64,000 nt of DNA from Arthrobacter sp. DNA4 (GTDB lineage: Bacteria; Actinomycetota; Actinomycetes; Actinomycetales; Micrococcaceae). Below are positions 1 to 9,001 of this stretch, one piece after another. Position numbers and translations under genes: made by a program. The number at the start of each line of letters is the position of its first letter. Position 1 is the first letter of the stretch. The notes under the pieces were generated by a model that was not told where the DNA came from, did not search any database, and saw only the letters and a program-made list of their open reading frames with translations. Location of the stretch: positions 1,364,001-1,428,000 of the forward strand of contig NZ_CP101466.1 in assembly GCF_024362385.1 (NCBI RefSeq). Direction: 5' to 3'.

Positions 1-283
1 GCACCACCCGCAGGCCGGTGGCCAGTTTGCCGAGCGACCGGCCCCGGGTCAGTGTTTCCACCCCCACCGGCACCATCACCAGGCAAAAAACGACGGCGGC
101 CAGGCCAAGGGCGCGCGCTGCTGCATCGTCCAGGTCAGCGCCGGCGATGGACAGGCCAATCATGATTAACACGAGCAGGACCACATGGACGACGACGTCG
201 ATGACCAGGCCCAGGGCCCGGGCAGCGAAGCTCGCGGGCCGCAGCTCGAGTACTACTGCCTCGCCGGTGATTATCTGGCTCAC
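1..283 (-). CDS. RDD family membrane protein (N-terminal part, runs off the window)
   Basis: Read on the minus strand from a GTG at 283 (M-S-Q-I-I-T-G-E), the frame stays open to the window edge, so only about 94 N-terminal residues are visible. It shows the features of RDD proteins: an Arg-Ala-Leu start of the first helix followed by the Asp of the family (ARALGLVIDVVV), a second hydrophobic helix, and the loop TRGRSLGKLATGLRVV that is highly typical of RDD. Function is not established for this family; it is an inner-membrane protein of unknown role. It is divergent from a SpoIIM-like gene, a pairing known from mycobacteria (Rv3694c/Rv3695), where MoxR and DUF58 genes lie alongside; those partners are not adjacent here on the visible side. 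Confidence 0.8.
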   Translation of the reverse strand, partial: MSQIITGEAVVLELRPASFAARALGLVIDVVVHVVLLVLIMIGLSIAGADLDDAAARALGLAAVVFCLVMVPVGVETLTRGRSLGKLATGLRVV

Positions 284-316
284 ACTGCGTCCCCGCCCTT
301 CGCAGCTGCTGGTATG

Positions 317-340
317 GACCGTCCGATGGTGCGGACGGTC
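317..340. promoter_or_regulatory. perfect inverted repeat in a divergent promoter region
   Basis: GACCGTCCG, six bases, then CGGACGGTC: a 9-bp perfect inverted repeat lying in the 88-bp gap between the divergent RDD and SpoIIM genes. Its position makes an operator or shared regulatory element plausible; a hairpin in one of the leaders is the alternative. A TCTAAT hexamer just downstream (345-350) could be a -10 element for the rightward gene. No regulator can be named. Confidence 0.4.
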
Positions 341-371
341 AAAGTCTAATGCCGGGCGCTAGGCTGTAGCC

Positions 372-1364
372 GTGGACATGGATGCCTTCGCCGCCGTTAA
401 CGCCGACAAATGGGCGCGGCTGCAGGAGCTCGCGGGAAAAGGCAGGCTCACCGGCGTCGAGTCTGACGAGTTGCTGGCGCTGTACCAGTCGACGTCCGGC
501 CACTTGTCGCTGGTCCGTTCCGTGGCCCCGGAAAGCGGGCTGTCGGCATCCCTCTCCGCCACGCTTGCCCAGGCCAGGACGCGTTTTACCGGTGCACGGT
601 CCAACGCCATGGCGGACCTTGCGAGGTTCTTCGTGGTGGCACTGCCGGCTGCGCTGTACCGACTGACCTGGCTGACGTTGGCGTGTGGAGCAGCCTTCGT
701 CCTCATCGCCGCGGCGTACGCGGCATGGATCGGGACGTCACCGGAGGCACTCAGGGCCGTAGCCTCTGAGACCGCCGCCGCCCAGTACGTGGAGCAGGAC
801 TTTATCAACTACTACTCGGAGAACCCTGCAGCGTCCTTCGCCGGAGCCGTATGGACCAATAACGCGTGGATCAGTGCCCAGGCCGTGGCCCTGGGGATCA
901 CCGGGGTCTGGGTGCCGATGATCCTGTTCGGCAATGCCCAGGGAGTGGGCATTGCCGCCGGAATCTTCGCGTCCGCCGGCAAATCGGACGTTTTCTTCAG
1001 CTACATCCTGCCGCACGGACTGATGGAGCTGACCGCCGTCTTTGTTGCCTCGGCCGCGGGACTGCGGATCTTCTGGGCCATGGTCTCGCCCGGGCCGCGG
1101 ACCAGGGGACGGGCGGTCGCGGAAGAAGGCCGGTCGCTGGTTACGGTGGCCGTGGGGCTGGTCTTCGTACTGTTCGTCTCGGGGTTGGTGGAAGGCTTTG
1201 TCACGCCCAGTCCGCTGCCTGCCTGGGCCAGGATCGGCATCGGTGCGGCAGTCCTCGCCGCGTACTGGATCTACGTCCTGGTGTGGGGCAGGCGCGCATT
1301 CCTCGCCGGGGAACGCGGCGACCTCCGCCGGGAAGACGCGGGCTACACGGAAATCGCTGCCTGA
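372..1364 (+). CDS. stage II sporulation protein M (SpoIIM)-like membrane protein
   Basis: 330 residues starting at GTG 372 (V/M-D-M-D-A-F). A soluble N-terminal part of about 85 residues is followed by several hydrophobic segments (about 92-116, 162-200, 208-232, 255-275, 287-308). The PHGLMEL motif near residue 211 corresponds to the PHG-x-x-E motif of SpoIIM. Non-sporulating actinobacteria carry this family next to RDD, MoxR and DUF58 genes; its function there is not known and it should not be read as evidence of sporulation. It is divergent from the RDD gene and is followed by a small hairpin and a DUF1461 gene in the same direction. Confidence 0.85.
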   Translation: MDMDAFAAVNADKWARLQELAGKGRLTGVESDELLALYQSTSGHLSLVRSVAPESGLSASLSATLAQARTRFTGARSNAMADLARFFVVALPAALYRLTWLTLACGAAFVLIAAAYAAWIGTSPEALRAVASETAAAQYVEQDFINYYSENPAASFAGAVWTNNAWISAQAVALGITGVWVPMILFGNAQGVGIAAGIFASAGKSDVFFSYILPHGLMELTAVFVASAAGLRIFWAMVSPGPRTRGRAVAEEGRSLVTVAVGLVFVLFVSGLVEGFVTPSPLPAWARIGIGAAVLAAYWIYVLVWGRRAFLAGERGDLRREDAGYTEIAA

Positions 1365-1439
1365 ATCGTTGTAATCCTGCCGGGGTGGTTCCTCGCCCAG
1401 CGGAAGTCCCGGACGGTAGGCTCGAAAGCAGAATCGATC

Positions 1440-1463
1440 GCACCGGCGGCATGGGGCCGGTGC
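1440..1463 (+). terminator. small hairpin between the SpoIIM-like and DUF1461 genes
   Basis: An 8-bp stem (GCACCGGC / GCCGGTGC) with an 8-base loop in the 124-bp gap between the two genes, with no T-run after it. It may be a weak terminator or attenuator for the upstream gene; the evidence is only the inverted repeat. Confidence 0.3.
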
Positions 1464-1488
1464 GGAACCCAACGGAAGTGACGCTGCT

Positions 1489-2700
1489 GTGAATGACGAA
1501 ACACCGGTCCGCGCCAAAAGCGCTGCGCCGCAGCCGGAACCTTTGCTGGATACGTCCGGGGACTCCGATGAGCCCGCGTTCTCCTGGCTGACGCCCACTG
1601 GTGGCGGCAAGACCGGCGGCGACAAGTCCGGCGGGGGAGAACCCCGCGGCGACAAGTCCGGCGGGGGAGAACCCGGCGGCGACAGGCCTGACCGGCAGGA
1701 GTCCGTGGCGGAGGGTAAGGCCGCCCAACCCGAAAGCCGTGCACACCGAAAGGCTGCGGAAGCCGCCGTCGAATCCTCCGCCACGGGAAATCCCGCTGCG
1801 GCCCGTCCGCTGCGGCCGGGCGCCGGCCTGCCGACCGCCGCCACGTCCACGGATGGGCATGCCGGCAGCAGTGCTTCGCCGGTTTTCAACGAGCCCCTTC
1901 CCACCTCCGCCCTGCACGTCCGTCCCCCTGAGGAGGAAGTGGAGCGCCGCAACGCCCAGCGCGAAAGCGCCGCGAATGCCAAGCCTGTGGCGCCCCGCGT
2001 CATGCAGGTCCTGCTGGCCATCATCTACCCGTTCATCCTCCTGATCCTTGCCGTCCGCGCAGTGACCACCCCGCTCTTCCTCTGGGTGGAGTACAACCGT
2101 CCCGGTTTCCCGGGCGACGGCTATGGCTTCAGCACCGACGACAGGATGACCTACGGCTCCTACGCGGTGGACTACCTCCTCAACTGGGCCGGCCCGAGGT
2201 ATCTGGGCGATCTGGTGCAGCGCGGCGGCGAAAAACTCTTCAAGGACGGCGAAGTCAGCCACATGGCCGACGTCAAGACGGTCATCATGTCCACCTTCGG
2301 CGCCGGTGCGCTGCTGCTCCTCCTGGCGCTGATCGCAATCCTGTACCTGCGCAGGCGCAGCACCGGCGGAGTCCGGCGCGGCCTCTTCGCCGGCTCCATC
2401 ATCACGCTGGTCCTCATCCTGGGCCTGGGCGCACTGGCGGCGCTGGGCTGGCAGCAGTTCTTCACCGAGTTCCACCGGATCTTCTTCGCTGACGGGTCCT
2501 GGACGTTCAGCCTGGACGACACCCTGATCAGGCTGTTCCCCAGCCAGTTCTGGATCGACGCCGGCATCGGCATCGGCGCCCTGGTGCTCCTGGCATCCAT
2601 CGTGACGCTGGTGCTCACGTGGCCCACCCGACGCCGCCGAGGTGTTGCACCGCAGGAAAAGCGCGGGGACGCGGAACAGGAAAAGGTGGATCAGCCGTAG
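1489..2700 (+). CDS. DUF1461 (TIGR01906-type) integral membrane protein with a repeat-rich N-terminus
   Basis: 403 residues from GTG 1489. The first about 160 residues are a hydrophilic, Pro/Gly/Ala-rich, probably disordered segment that contains a direct repeat DKSGGGEP (residues about 44-61). The C-terminal half has four hydrophobic segments and the DUF1461 signatures HMADVK, FFTEFHRIFF and LFPSQFW. Family function is unknown. The gene meets the acyl-CoA synthetase gene tail to tail, overlapping it by 10 bases (2691-2700). No regulatory signal was recognised beyond the hairpin upstream. Confidence 0.75.
   Translation: MNDETPVRAKSAAPQPEPLLDTSGDSDEPAFSWLTPTGGGKTGGDKSGGGEPRGDKSGGGEPGGDRPDRQESVAEGKAAQPESRAHRKAAEAAVESSATGNPAAARPLRPGAGLPTAATSTDGHAGSSASPVFNEPLPTSALHVRPPEEEVERRNAQRESAANAKPVAPRVMQVLLAIIYPFILLILAVRAVTTPLFLWVEYNRPGFPGDGYGFSTDDRMTYGSYAVDYLLNWAGPRYLGDLVQRGGEKLFKDGEVSHMADVKTVIMSTFGAGALLLLLALIAILYLRRRSTGGVRRGLFAGSIITLVLILGLGALAALGWQQFFTEFHRIFFADGSWTFSLDDTLIRLFPSQFWIDAGIGIGALVLLASIVTLVLTWPTRRRRGVAPQEKRGDAEQEKVDQP
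1620..1678 (+). repeat. in-gene 30-bp direct repeat (DKSGGGEP)
   Basis: Two near-identical 30-bp copies (GACAAGTCCGGCGGGGGAGA, then AACCCCGCGGC or AACCCGGCGGC) in the DUF1461 gene encode tandem DKSGGGEP(R/G)G units in its low-complexity N-terminal region. A third degenerate unit precedes them (gly-rich TGGGKTGG). Such repeats vary in copy number by slippage. Confidence 0.7.
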
Positions 2701-4520
2701 ATTTTGGCGATCTCCGCCTGGAACTCCTTGACGACGGCGGCCCGCTTCAGCTTCAGTGACGGCGTCAGGTGCCCGGACTCTACGCTGAATTCGGCGTCCA
2801 GGAGCCTGAACGTCCGCACCGACTCGGCTTTGGACACCATCTGGTTGGCAAGGTCCACTGCCTCCTGAAGGGCGGCCAGGACCTGGGGGTCACCGGCAGC
2901 TTCACTGAGGGGGAGCGGAGGCAGGCCACGCTCGGACCGCCAGTCAGCAACGCCTTCCGGGTCCAGCGTCAGCAGGGCCGAGACGAAGGGCTTGCCGTCG
3001 CCCACCACCACCGCGTGGCCCACCAGCTGGTGGGCGCGGATCTTTTCCTCCAACGGCCCCGGCGCCACGTTCTTGCCGCCTGCAGTGACCAGCAGGTCCT
3101 TCTTCCGGCCGGTGACGGTGAGGAAGCCGTCCTTGTCCAGGACACCAAGGTCACCGGTGCGGAAGAAGCCGTCCACGAACGCCTCGGCGTTCGCCGCCGG
3201 GTTGCCGTGGTAGCCCCTGAAGACGCCGATTCCCTTGACCAGGATTTCGCCGTCTTCAGCCACGCGAATGGTGGTGCCTGGAATGGGGATCCCCACGGTT
3301 CCCACCTTGGTGCGGGACGGCGTGTTGGCGGTGCAGGGCGCCGTGGTCTCGGTCAGCCCGTAACCCTCCAGGACGGGAATGCCCACGCCACGGAAAAAGT
3401 GTGCATCCTCGGACGCCAGCGCACTGGCGCCGGAAACGGTGTATCCCACCTCTCCGCCCAGCGCCTGGCGCAGCCGCGGATAGACCAGCCGGTCGTACAC
3501 TGCATGCCGGGCCCGGACCAGCAGCCCAGGACCCGGACCCTCGCCGCGGCTCTGCCGGTCAAGTTCCCGGGAGTGCGCGATCGCGGCTGCTGCCGCGGCA
3601 TCGAACAGCCTCCCCTTGCCTGCCACGGCGGCCTTGTGCGCTGCCGTTGCCCGGACCTTTTCGAAGATACGGGGCACCACCAGCAGGAAAGTGGGCCGGA
3701 ACGTGCCGAGGTCTTCCAGCAGCTGCGCCGCACCGGGGGTGTGTCCCAGGGTTGCCCCTGCGGCCAGGCAGACCACCTGGACGGCCCGGGCCAGCACGTG
3801 GGCCAGCGGCAGGAACATCAAGGTGCGGGCCTGGTCCTTTTGCAGGATTTCGGGCAGGAACGCAACGATGTTCCGGGCCACCAGGGCGAAGTTCCCGTGC
3901 GTGATCTCGCACCCCTTGGGCTTTCCCGTGGTGCCCGAGGTGTACACCAGCGAAGCGAGGTCGGCCAGCCCCGCGCGGCTTCGCTGCCGCTCCAGCTCGG
4001 CATCGCTGACTCCGGTGCCTGCAGCGGCGAGGCTGGCAAGGTCCGGGGCCTCGCCGTCGTAATCCATCCGCACCACGTTGACCAGGCGGTCGCTGAGCTC
4101 GGCGGAACCTGCCACCACGCCGCTGACGAGCTGGACCGTGGCGCGGTCGCCGGCGAAGACGCGGCGGACTCCTGCGTCCTGGATGATCCACTGCACCTGG
4201 CTTGCGGAGGACGTCTCGTAGATGGGTACCGTGACGCCGCCGGCGAACCAGATGGCAAAGTCCACCAGCGTCCACTCATAGGAGGTGCGGGACATGACGG
4301 CCACGGTGTCGCCGGGCTCCAGGCCACCGGCGATGAGGCCTTTGGCCAGGGCGCTGACGTCCTGCAGGAACTTCTGCGCGGTGACATCCACCCAGCCGTT
4401 GGGGCCCTTCCGCCGGTACAGGGCGTGGGCCGGGTTGGCGGCGTGCTGCTCCAGCAGCAGGTCCGTCACGTTGCTGCCGGCGTCAAGCTCAACCAGCAGT
4501 TCGGTACTCGCTTCTCTCAC
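2691..4520 (-). CDS. long-chain fatty-acid--CoA ligase (AMP-forming)
   Basis: 609 residues from GTG 4520. Activates fatty acids to acyl-CoA through an acyl-adenylate. The AMP-binding P-loop VYTSGTTGKPKG (about residues 188-199), the GYGLTET motif (about 386-392), the FFRTGD motif and the GRKKDLLVTAGGKNV hinge are all present, so the enzyme looks intact. It belongs to the FadD15-like long-chain group common in actinobacteria (about 600 residues). The gene is monocistronic or follows the mannosyltransferase gene (67-bp gap) on the same strand. No strong Shine-Dalgarno sequence is seen before the GTG, so the start is moderately certain. Confidence 0.9.
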   Translation of the reverse strand: MREASTELLVELDAGSNVTDLLLEQHAANPAHALYRRKGPNGWVDVTAQKFLQDVSALAKGLIAGGLEPGDTVAVMSRTSYEWTLVDFAIWFAGGVTVPIYETSSASQVQWIIQDAGVRRVFAGDRATVQLVSGVVAGSAELSDRLVNVVRMDYDGEAPDLASLAAAGTGVSDAELERQRSRAGLADLASLVYTSGTTGKPKGCEITHGNFALVARNIVAFLPEILQKDQARTLMFLPLAHVLARAVQVVCLAAGATLGHTPGAAQLLEDLGTFRPTFLLVVPRIFEKVRATAAHKAAVAGKGRLFDAAAAAAIAHSRELDRQSRGEGPGPGLLVRARHAVYDRLVYPRLRQALGGEVGYTVSGASALASEDAHFFRGVGIPVLEGYGLTETTAPCTANTPSRTKVGTVGIPIPGTTIRVAEDGEILVKGIGVFRGYHGNPAANAEAFVDGFFRTGDLGVLDKDGFLTVTGRKKDLLVTAGGKNVAPGPLEEKIRAHQLVGHAVVVGDGKPFVSALLTLDPEGVADWRSERGLPPLPLSEAAGDPQVLAALQEAVDLANQMVSKAESVRTFRLLDAEFSVESGHLTPSLKLKRAAVVKEFQAEIAKIYG

Positions 4521-4587
4521 AGCAGGTCTCCGTTTCCGCTGCCACGCCGCGGCAGCGGCTCCATCAGGTCTCTGTTGCCATCCTGCC

Positions 4588-6315
4588 CTAGATCCAGGAT
4601 GGCATCCACATCCGGACTTTCCAGTCGACGTACGGGATCACTTCGGCGGTCCAGATCGGGTAGAAGAATGCCGAGAGCAGCAATACCGCAGCAAGGAACA
4701 GGACCACCAGGTACAGGCCGGAGCGACGGCGCCACGGCGGATCCGAGGACCTTCCCAGCACCAGCCCCAGGCAGTACACCAGGGCCAGGACAAGGAACGG
4801 TTCAAAGGAGACCGCGTAGAAGTAGAACATGGTCCGCTCCGGATACATGAACCACGGCACGTAGCCCGCAGCGACGCCGGCCAGCACGGCCCCGGCGCGC
4901 CAGTCCCGGCGTCCCGCCCACCAGAACAGCAGGACCACCAGCGCGATGGCCGCCGGCCACCAGATCAGCGGGTTCCCGACCGACAGGATGGCGGAGGTGC
5001 ACTTGTCCACGTCACAGCCCGGGGTGCCCTGGGGCGGGGATTCATAGAAGAACGACGTGGGCCGCCCCATGACCAGCCAGCTCCAGGCGCTCGCCTGGTA
5101 AGGGTGCTCCGAACTCAGGCCCTGATGGAAGTTGTACGCTTCCAGGTGGTAGTGGACAAGGGACCTCACGGAGTCCGGGAGCCATCCCCATTCTGCCGAA
5201 GGATTGCTTTCCGCCCAATGGCGGAAGTAGGCGTTGTCCGACAGGAACCAGCCTGTCCAGGTCGCCGAGTAGACGATCCCTGCCACCGGGACCATGCCGA
5301 GGAACGCCGGGATGCCGTCCCGGATGGCTCCGCCGCTGATCCAGCCCCGGATGCCCGCCACCCGCCGGGCGTTGAGGTCCCAGAGCACGGTGAGGAGGCC
5401 AAAGCCGGCCAGGAAGAACAGGCCCGACCACTTGGTTCCCACCGCCAGGCCCATGCAGACCCCGGCGGCAACCCGCCACCAGCGCACCCCCAGCCATGGG
5501 CCCGTCAGCAGGGCCCGGGCCGGGGGCTGTCCGCCGTTCGCGGCAGCGGCGCGTGCCAGCCGGGCGGCCAGGCGGCGCCGCCCATCGTCGCGGTCCATCA
5601 GCAGGGCACCGAAGGCGGCGAGGATCCAGAACGTGAGGAAGATGTCCAGCAGCGACGTCCGGGACATCACCAGGTGGTGGCCGTCGACGGCGAGGAGCAG
5701 CCCCGCGGCGCCCGCCAGGGGAAGCGAGCGGAACAGTTTCAGGGCGATCAGGGAGACCAGCAGCACGGTGAGGGTGCCTGTGAGTGCTGCCGCGAAGCGC
5801 CAGCCAAAGGGGTTCTCCGGCCCGAACAGCCACATGCCGGCCGCAATCATCCATTTGCCCACCGGCGGATGGACCACATATTCGGGAGTGTTCAGCAGGA
5901 CATCGGGGTTCCCGGCGTTGAAGGAATCATTGGCTTTGTCCGGCCAGCTGCGTTCGTAGCCGCTGATGAGGTAGGAGTAGGCGTCCTTGACGTAGTACGT
6001 CTCGTCGAACACCAGCTTGTGCGGCACTTCGAGGCGGATGAACCGGAGGAGGCCGCCGGCCACGGCCGTGAGCACCGGGACCAGGATGTACCAGAGCCGG
6101 AGCGACGGCGGGTAGTCGCGCCAGGATGGTCCGGTACCGATCAGCCTGGTCTTCAGCGCCTCGGCCGTGAACGCTTCATTCGGCCGTCTGATCCAGGGGC
6201 GGCCTGCTTTCCCGCCGTTTTCCCCTGCAGTGGCGCCGGTGCCGGCAGGGGATGCCGCCGGGCTGGGTTTCCCGGCCCCGGCGGGCCGCGTCGAGGTCTG
6301 CGTCACGAGCCCCAT
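4588..6315 (-). CDS. pmt: polyprenyl-phosphate-mannose--protein mannosyltransferase (GT39, Pmt family)
   Basis: 575 residues from ATG 6315; a longer open frame upstream would run into the divergent rsmI promoter and is unlikely to be translated. Multi-pass membrane enzyme that O-mannosylates exported proteins, using polyprenyl-phosphate mannose. It has the family's extracytoplasmic acidic motif, FDETYY, after the first membrane helix, then LNTPEYVVHPPVGKW, and about ten hydrophobic segments. The N-terminal 50 residues are Ala/Pro-rich and cytoplasmic. The head-to-head arrangement with rsmI is conserved with Mycobacterium tuberculosis Rv1002c/Rv1003, which supports the assignment. Confidence 0.92.
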   Translation of the reverse strand: MGLVTQTSTRPAGAGKPSPAASPAGTGATAGENGGKAGRPWIRRPNEAFTAEALKTRLIGTGPSWRDYPPSLRLWYILVPVLTAVAGGLLRFIRLEVPHKLVFDETYYVKDAYSYLISGYERSWPDKANDSFNAGNPDVLLNTPEYVVHPPVGKWMIAAGMWLFGPENPFGWRFAAALTGTLTVLLVSLIALKLFRSLPLAGAAGLLLAVDGHHLVMSRTSLLDIFLTFWILAAFGALLMDRDDGRRRLAARLARAAAANGGQPPARALLTGPWLGVRWWRVAAGVCMGLAVGTKWSGLFFLAGFGLLTVLWDLNARRVAGIRGWISGGAIRDGIPAFLGMVPVAGIVYSATWTGWFLSDNAYFRHWAESNPSAEWGWLPDSVRSLVHYHLEAYNFHQGLSSEHPYQASAWSWLVMGRPTSFFYESPPQGTPGCDVDKCTSAILSVGNPLIWWPAAIALVVLLFWWAGRRDWRAGAVLAGVAAGYVPWFMYPERTMFYFYAVSFEPFLVLALVYCLGLVLGRSSDPPWRRRSGLYLVVLFLAAVLLLSAFFYPIWTAEVIPYVDWKVRMWMPSWI

Positions 6316-6360
6316 GCTACCTTTTGCGGCTGGAAGACCCGGCCGCAGTAGGCTTGGTGG

Positions 6361-7236
6361 GTGGACCCGAACCCCAGCCCCCTTCCCGAGCCCGCCACTT
6401 CGACGGCGGGACGGATCGTCCTTGCCGCCACTCCCATCGGGAACACCGGCGATGCCTCCGCCCGGCTGGTGGAACTGCTGGGCACCGCGGACATCGTGGC
6501 GGCAGAGGACACCCGGCGGCTCCACCGCCTGGTCCAAAGCCTGGGTGTTGCCGTTGCGGGCCGCGTTATCAGCTACCACGAGCACAATGAGGCCACCCGG
6601 ACGGCTGAGCTCCTGGACCAGGTCCGTGCAGGCAGCACGCTTCTGATGGTCACCGACGCCGGGATGCCTGCGGTGTCAGACCCCGGTTTCCGGCTGGTGG
6701 AGGGGGCCATCGCCGCGGGACTTCCGGTTACCGCTGTCCCCGGGCCGTCCGCGGTCCTCACGGCACTGGCACTGTCCGGCCTGCCCACCGACCGGTTCTG
6801 CTTTGAAGGATTCCTGCCCCGCAAGGCCGGTGAGAGGGCCTCGCGCCTCGCGGACCTTGCGGGGGAGCGGCGCACCATGGTGTTCTTCGAGGCACCGCAC
6901 CGGCTTGAAGCCATGCTGCGGGCCCTGCGGGAGAGGTTCGGCCCGGACCGGCCCATCGCAGTGTGCCGCGAACTGACCAAGACGTATGAGGAAGTCATCC
7001 GCGGCACCGTGGGCGAGCTCCTCCAGTGGGCTGAGGACAACGAGGTTCGCGGCGAGATTGCCGTAGTGCTTGGCGGCGCGCCCGAACAGGCGGCCGGGAC
7101 GCCGGAGGACCACGTTGCGGCCGTCAATGAACTGGTGGCCCAGGGCATCCGGCTGAAGGAGGCCGTGGCCGCCGTCGCCGAAGATGTCCGGGTCAGCAAG
7201 CGGGAGCTTTATTCAGCGGTCCTCGCCGCCCGCTAA
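6361..7236 (+). CDS. rsmI: 16S rRNA (cytidine(1402)-2'-O)-methyltransferase
   Basis: 291 residues from GTG 6361. Tetrapyrrole-methylase fold enzyme that methylates the ribose of C1402 in 16S rRNA using SAM. Visible family motifs: VLAATPIGNTGDAS near the N-terminus, AAEDTRRLHRL, SYHEHNE, VTDAGMPAVSDPGF, PGPSAVLTALALSGLP and FFEAPHRL. The start lies 45 bp from the divergent pmt start, so both genes share a promoter region. Length and motifs fit a complete, functional protein. Confidence 0.95.
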   Translation: MDPNPSPLPEPATSTAGRIVLAATPIGNTGDASARLVELLGTADIVAAEDTRRLHRLVQSLGVAVAGRVISYHEHNEATRTAELLDQVRAGSTLLMVTDAGMPAVSDPGFRLVEGAIAAGLPVTAVPGPSAVLTALALSGLPTDRFCFEGFLPRKAGERASRLADLAGERRTMVFFEAPHRLEAMLRALRERFGPDRPIAVCRELTKTYEEVIRGTVGELLQWAEDNEVRGEIAVVLGGAPEQAAGTPEDHVAAVNELVAQGIRLKEAVAAVAEDVRVSKRELYSAVLAAR

Positions 7237-7284
7237 GGCCCGTTAAGGCCCCGGCCGGTCCACTCCCGGGCCAGTGCTGCTGCT

Positions 7285-7300
7285 CTGTGCAGCTGCACAG
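7285..7300. promoter_or_regulatory. 16-bp perfect palindrome upstream of the aldehyde dehydrogenase gene
   Basis: CTGTGCAGCTGCACAG is perfectly self-complementary and lies in the 204-bp gap between rsmI and the succinate-semialdehyde dehydrogenase gene. A possible promoter, TTGGCC with 17 bases to TAATCA (7344-7372), follows it. It could be an operator or an rsmI terminator stem; only the symmetry and position support this. Confidence 0.3.
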
Positions 7301-7440
7301 CACGGCGGCGATTCCGCAGTGCGCAACGGCGTAGACCATGGGGTTGGCCCGCAGTAGTCTGGCTGTTAATCAGCCCCATGATCCCGGTCACTCCGGCCGC
7401 GGCGACGGGCTGCCACAACCCTACCGACGAGGGAGTCATC

Positions 7441-8940
7441 GTGACTGTCACTGCACAGCCGGCCGTTACCGCCGAGCGCGAAACCCGGCTTTTGGCCTCC
7501 GTTCCCACTGGGCTGCTCATCAACGGTGAGTGGCGCGACGCCGCGTCCGGCAAGACGTTCGACGTCGAGGATCCCGCCACCGGGAAGGTGCTGCTGAGCA
7601 TTGCCGACGCCGGTCCCGAAGATGGTGCGGCGGCCCTGGACGCTGCCGCGGCGGCCCAGGAGTCCTGGGCGAAGGTACCGCCCCGCGAACGCGGGGAAAT
7701 CCTCCGCCGGGCCTTCGACCTGGTGACGGAACGGGCCGAAGACTTCGCCCTCCTGATGACCCTGGAAATGGGCAAGCCGCTGGCCGAAGCCCGCGGCGAA
7801 GTGACGTACGGGGCCGAGTTCCTGCGCTGGTTCTCGGAGGAAGCAGTACGTGCCTTTGGGCGTTACTCGGTGTCGCCGGACGGCAAGTCCCGCCTGCTGG
7901 TGGCCAAGAAGCCGGTAGGCCCCTGCCTGCTGATCACCCCGTGGAACTTCCCGCTGGCCATGGCCACCCGCAAGATCGCGCCCGCCGTCGCTGCCGGCTG
8001 CACCATGGTGCTGAAGTCCGCAAACCTCACGCCGCTGACGTCCCAGCTGTTCGCCGCCGTCATGCAGGAGGCCGGCCTGCCCGCCGGTGTCCTCAACGTC
8101 ATCCCCACCTCCACGGCTGGGGCCACCACGGGACCGCTGATCAAGGATTCCCGCCTCCGCAAGCTGTCCTTCACCGGCTCCACCGAGGTTGGCCGCCGCC
8201 TGTTGGCCGATGCCTCCGAAAACGTTCTGCGCACCTCCATGGAGCTGGGCGGCAATGCCCCGTTCCTGGTCTTCGAGGACGCCGACCTGGATGCTGCCGT
8301 CACCGGCGCCATGGCCGCAAAGCTCCGCAACATGGGCGAGGCCTGCACCGCTGCCAACCGGTTCATCGTCCATGAGTCGGTGGCGGCCGAATTCGCCGAG
8401 AAGTTCGCCGCGAAGATGAAGGAAATGACTACCGCCCGGGGCACCGAACCCGAATCCAAGGTGGGCCCGCTGATCGACGGCAAGAGCCGGGACAAGGTGC
8501 ACGAGCTGGTCTCCGACGCCCTCGCCTCCGGTGCCAAGGCAGTCCTGGGCGGCGCTCCCGTGGAGGGCCCGGGCTACTTCTACCAGCCCACCATCCTCTC
8601 CGGCGTTTCCGAGGGGACCCGGATCCTGTCCGAGGAAATCTTCGGCCCGGTGGCCCCGATCATCACCTTCAGCAGCGAGGACGAGGCCGTCCGGCTGGCC
8701 AACAACACCGAATACGGGCTGGTGGCGTACGTCTTCACCAAGGACATCAACCGCGGTATCCGGATGGGCGAGCGGCTGGAAACCGGCATGCTCGGCCTGA
8801 ACGCCGGGGTCATCTCCAACGCTGCAGCACCTTTCGGTGGCGTGAAGCAGTCGGGCCTGGGCCGCGAAGGCGGCCTGGAAGGCATCGAGGAGTACCTCTA
8901 CACGCAGTACATCGGCATCGCCGACCCCTACGCCGGCTAG
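7441..8940 (+). CDS. gabD: NAD(P)-dependent succinate-semialdehyde dehydrogenase
   Basis: 499 residues. GTG 7441 is chosen because GAGGGA lies 7 bases upstream and residues after it (ETRLLASVPTGLLINGEW) match the family N-terminus; the frame is open further upstream but without homology. Oxidises succinate semialdehyde to succinate, the last step of GABA breakdown. It has the ALDH Rossmann region (ITPWNFPLAMATRKIAPA), LSFTGSTEVG, the general-base Glu in MELGGNAPF and the nucleophile Cys in MGEACTAANR. No aminotransferase or GABA permease lies beside it. A strong hairpin terminator follows. Confidence 0.9.
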   Translation: MTVTAQPAVTAERETRLLASVPTGLLINGEWRDAASGKTFDVEDPATGKVLLSIADAGPEDGAAALDAAAAAQESWAKVPPRERGEILRRAFDLVTERAEDFALLMTLEMGKPLAEARGEVTYGAEFLRWFSEEAVRAFGRYSVSPDGKSRLLVAKKPVGPCLLITPWNFPLAMATRKIAPAVAAGCTMVLKSANLTPLTSQLFAAVMQEAGLPAGVLNVIPTSTAGATTGPLIKDSRLRKLSFTGSTEVGRRLLADASENVLRTSMELGGNAPFLVFEDADLDAAVTGAMAAKLRNMGEACTAANRFIVHESVAAEFAEKFAAKMKEMTTARGTEPESKVGPLIDGKSRDKVHELVSDALASGAKAVLGGAPVEGPGYFYQPTILSGVSEGTRILSEEIFGPVAPIITFSSEDEAVRLANNTEYGLVAYVFTKDINRGIRMGERLETGMLGLNAGVISNAAAPFGGVKQSGLGREGGLEGIEEYLYTQYIGIADPYAG

Positions 8941-8964
8941 GCCCGGCAGTCCGCAAAACCACAC

Positions 8965-8993
8965 GTGCCGGCCGGGACTTTCCCGGCCGGCAC
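8965..8993. terminator. intrinsic-type terminator between convergent genes
   Basis: A 13-bp perfect stem (GTGCCGGCCGGGA / TCCCGGCCGGCAC) with a 3-base loop sits between the gabD stop and the transglutaminase stop, so it can serve both directions. There is no long T-run, as is common in high-GC actinobacteria. Confidence 0.75.
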
Positions 8994-9001
8994 CTGTGTG
9001 T

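Noticed and set aside
372..1364. Evidence for sporulation from the SpoIIM-like gene
   Set aside because: SpoIIM-family proteins are common in non-sporulating actinobacteria beside RDD and MoxR genes; no other sporulation gene is seen.
2769..4850. 693-codon open frame on the plus strand opposite the acyl-CoA synthetase gene
   Set aside because: Spans two real genes on the other strand and shows low-complexity sequence only.
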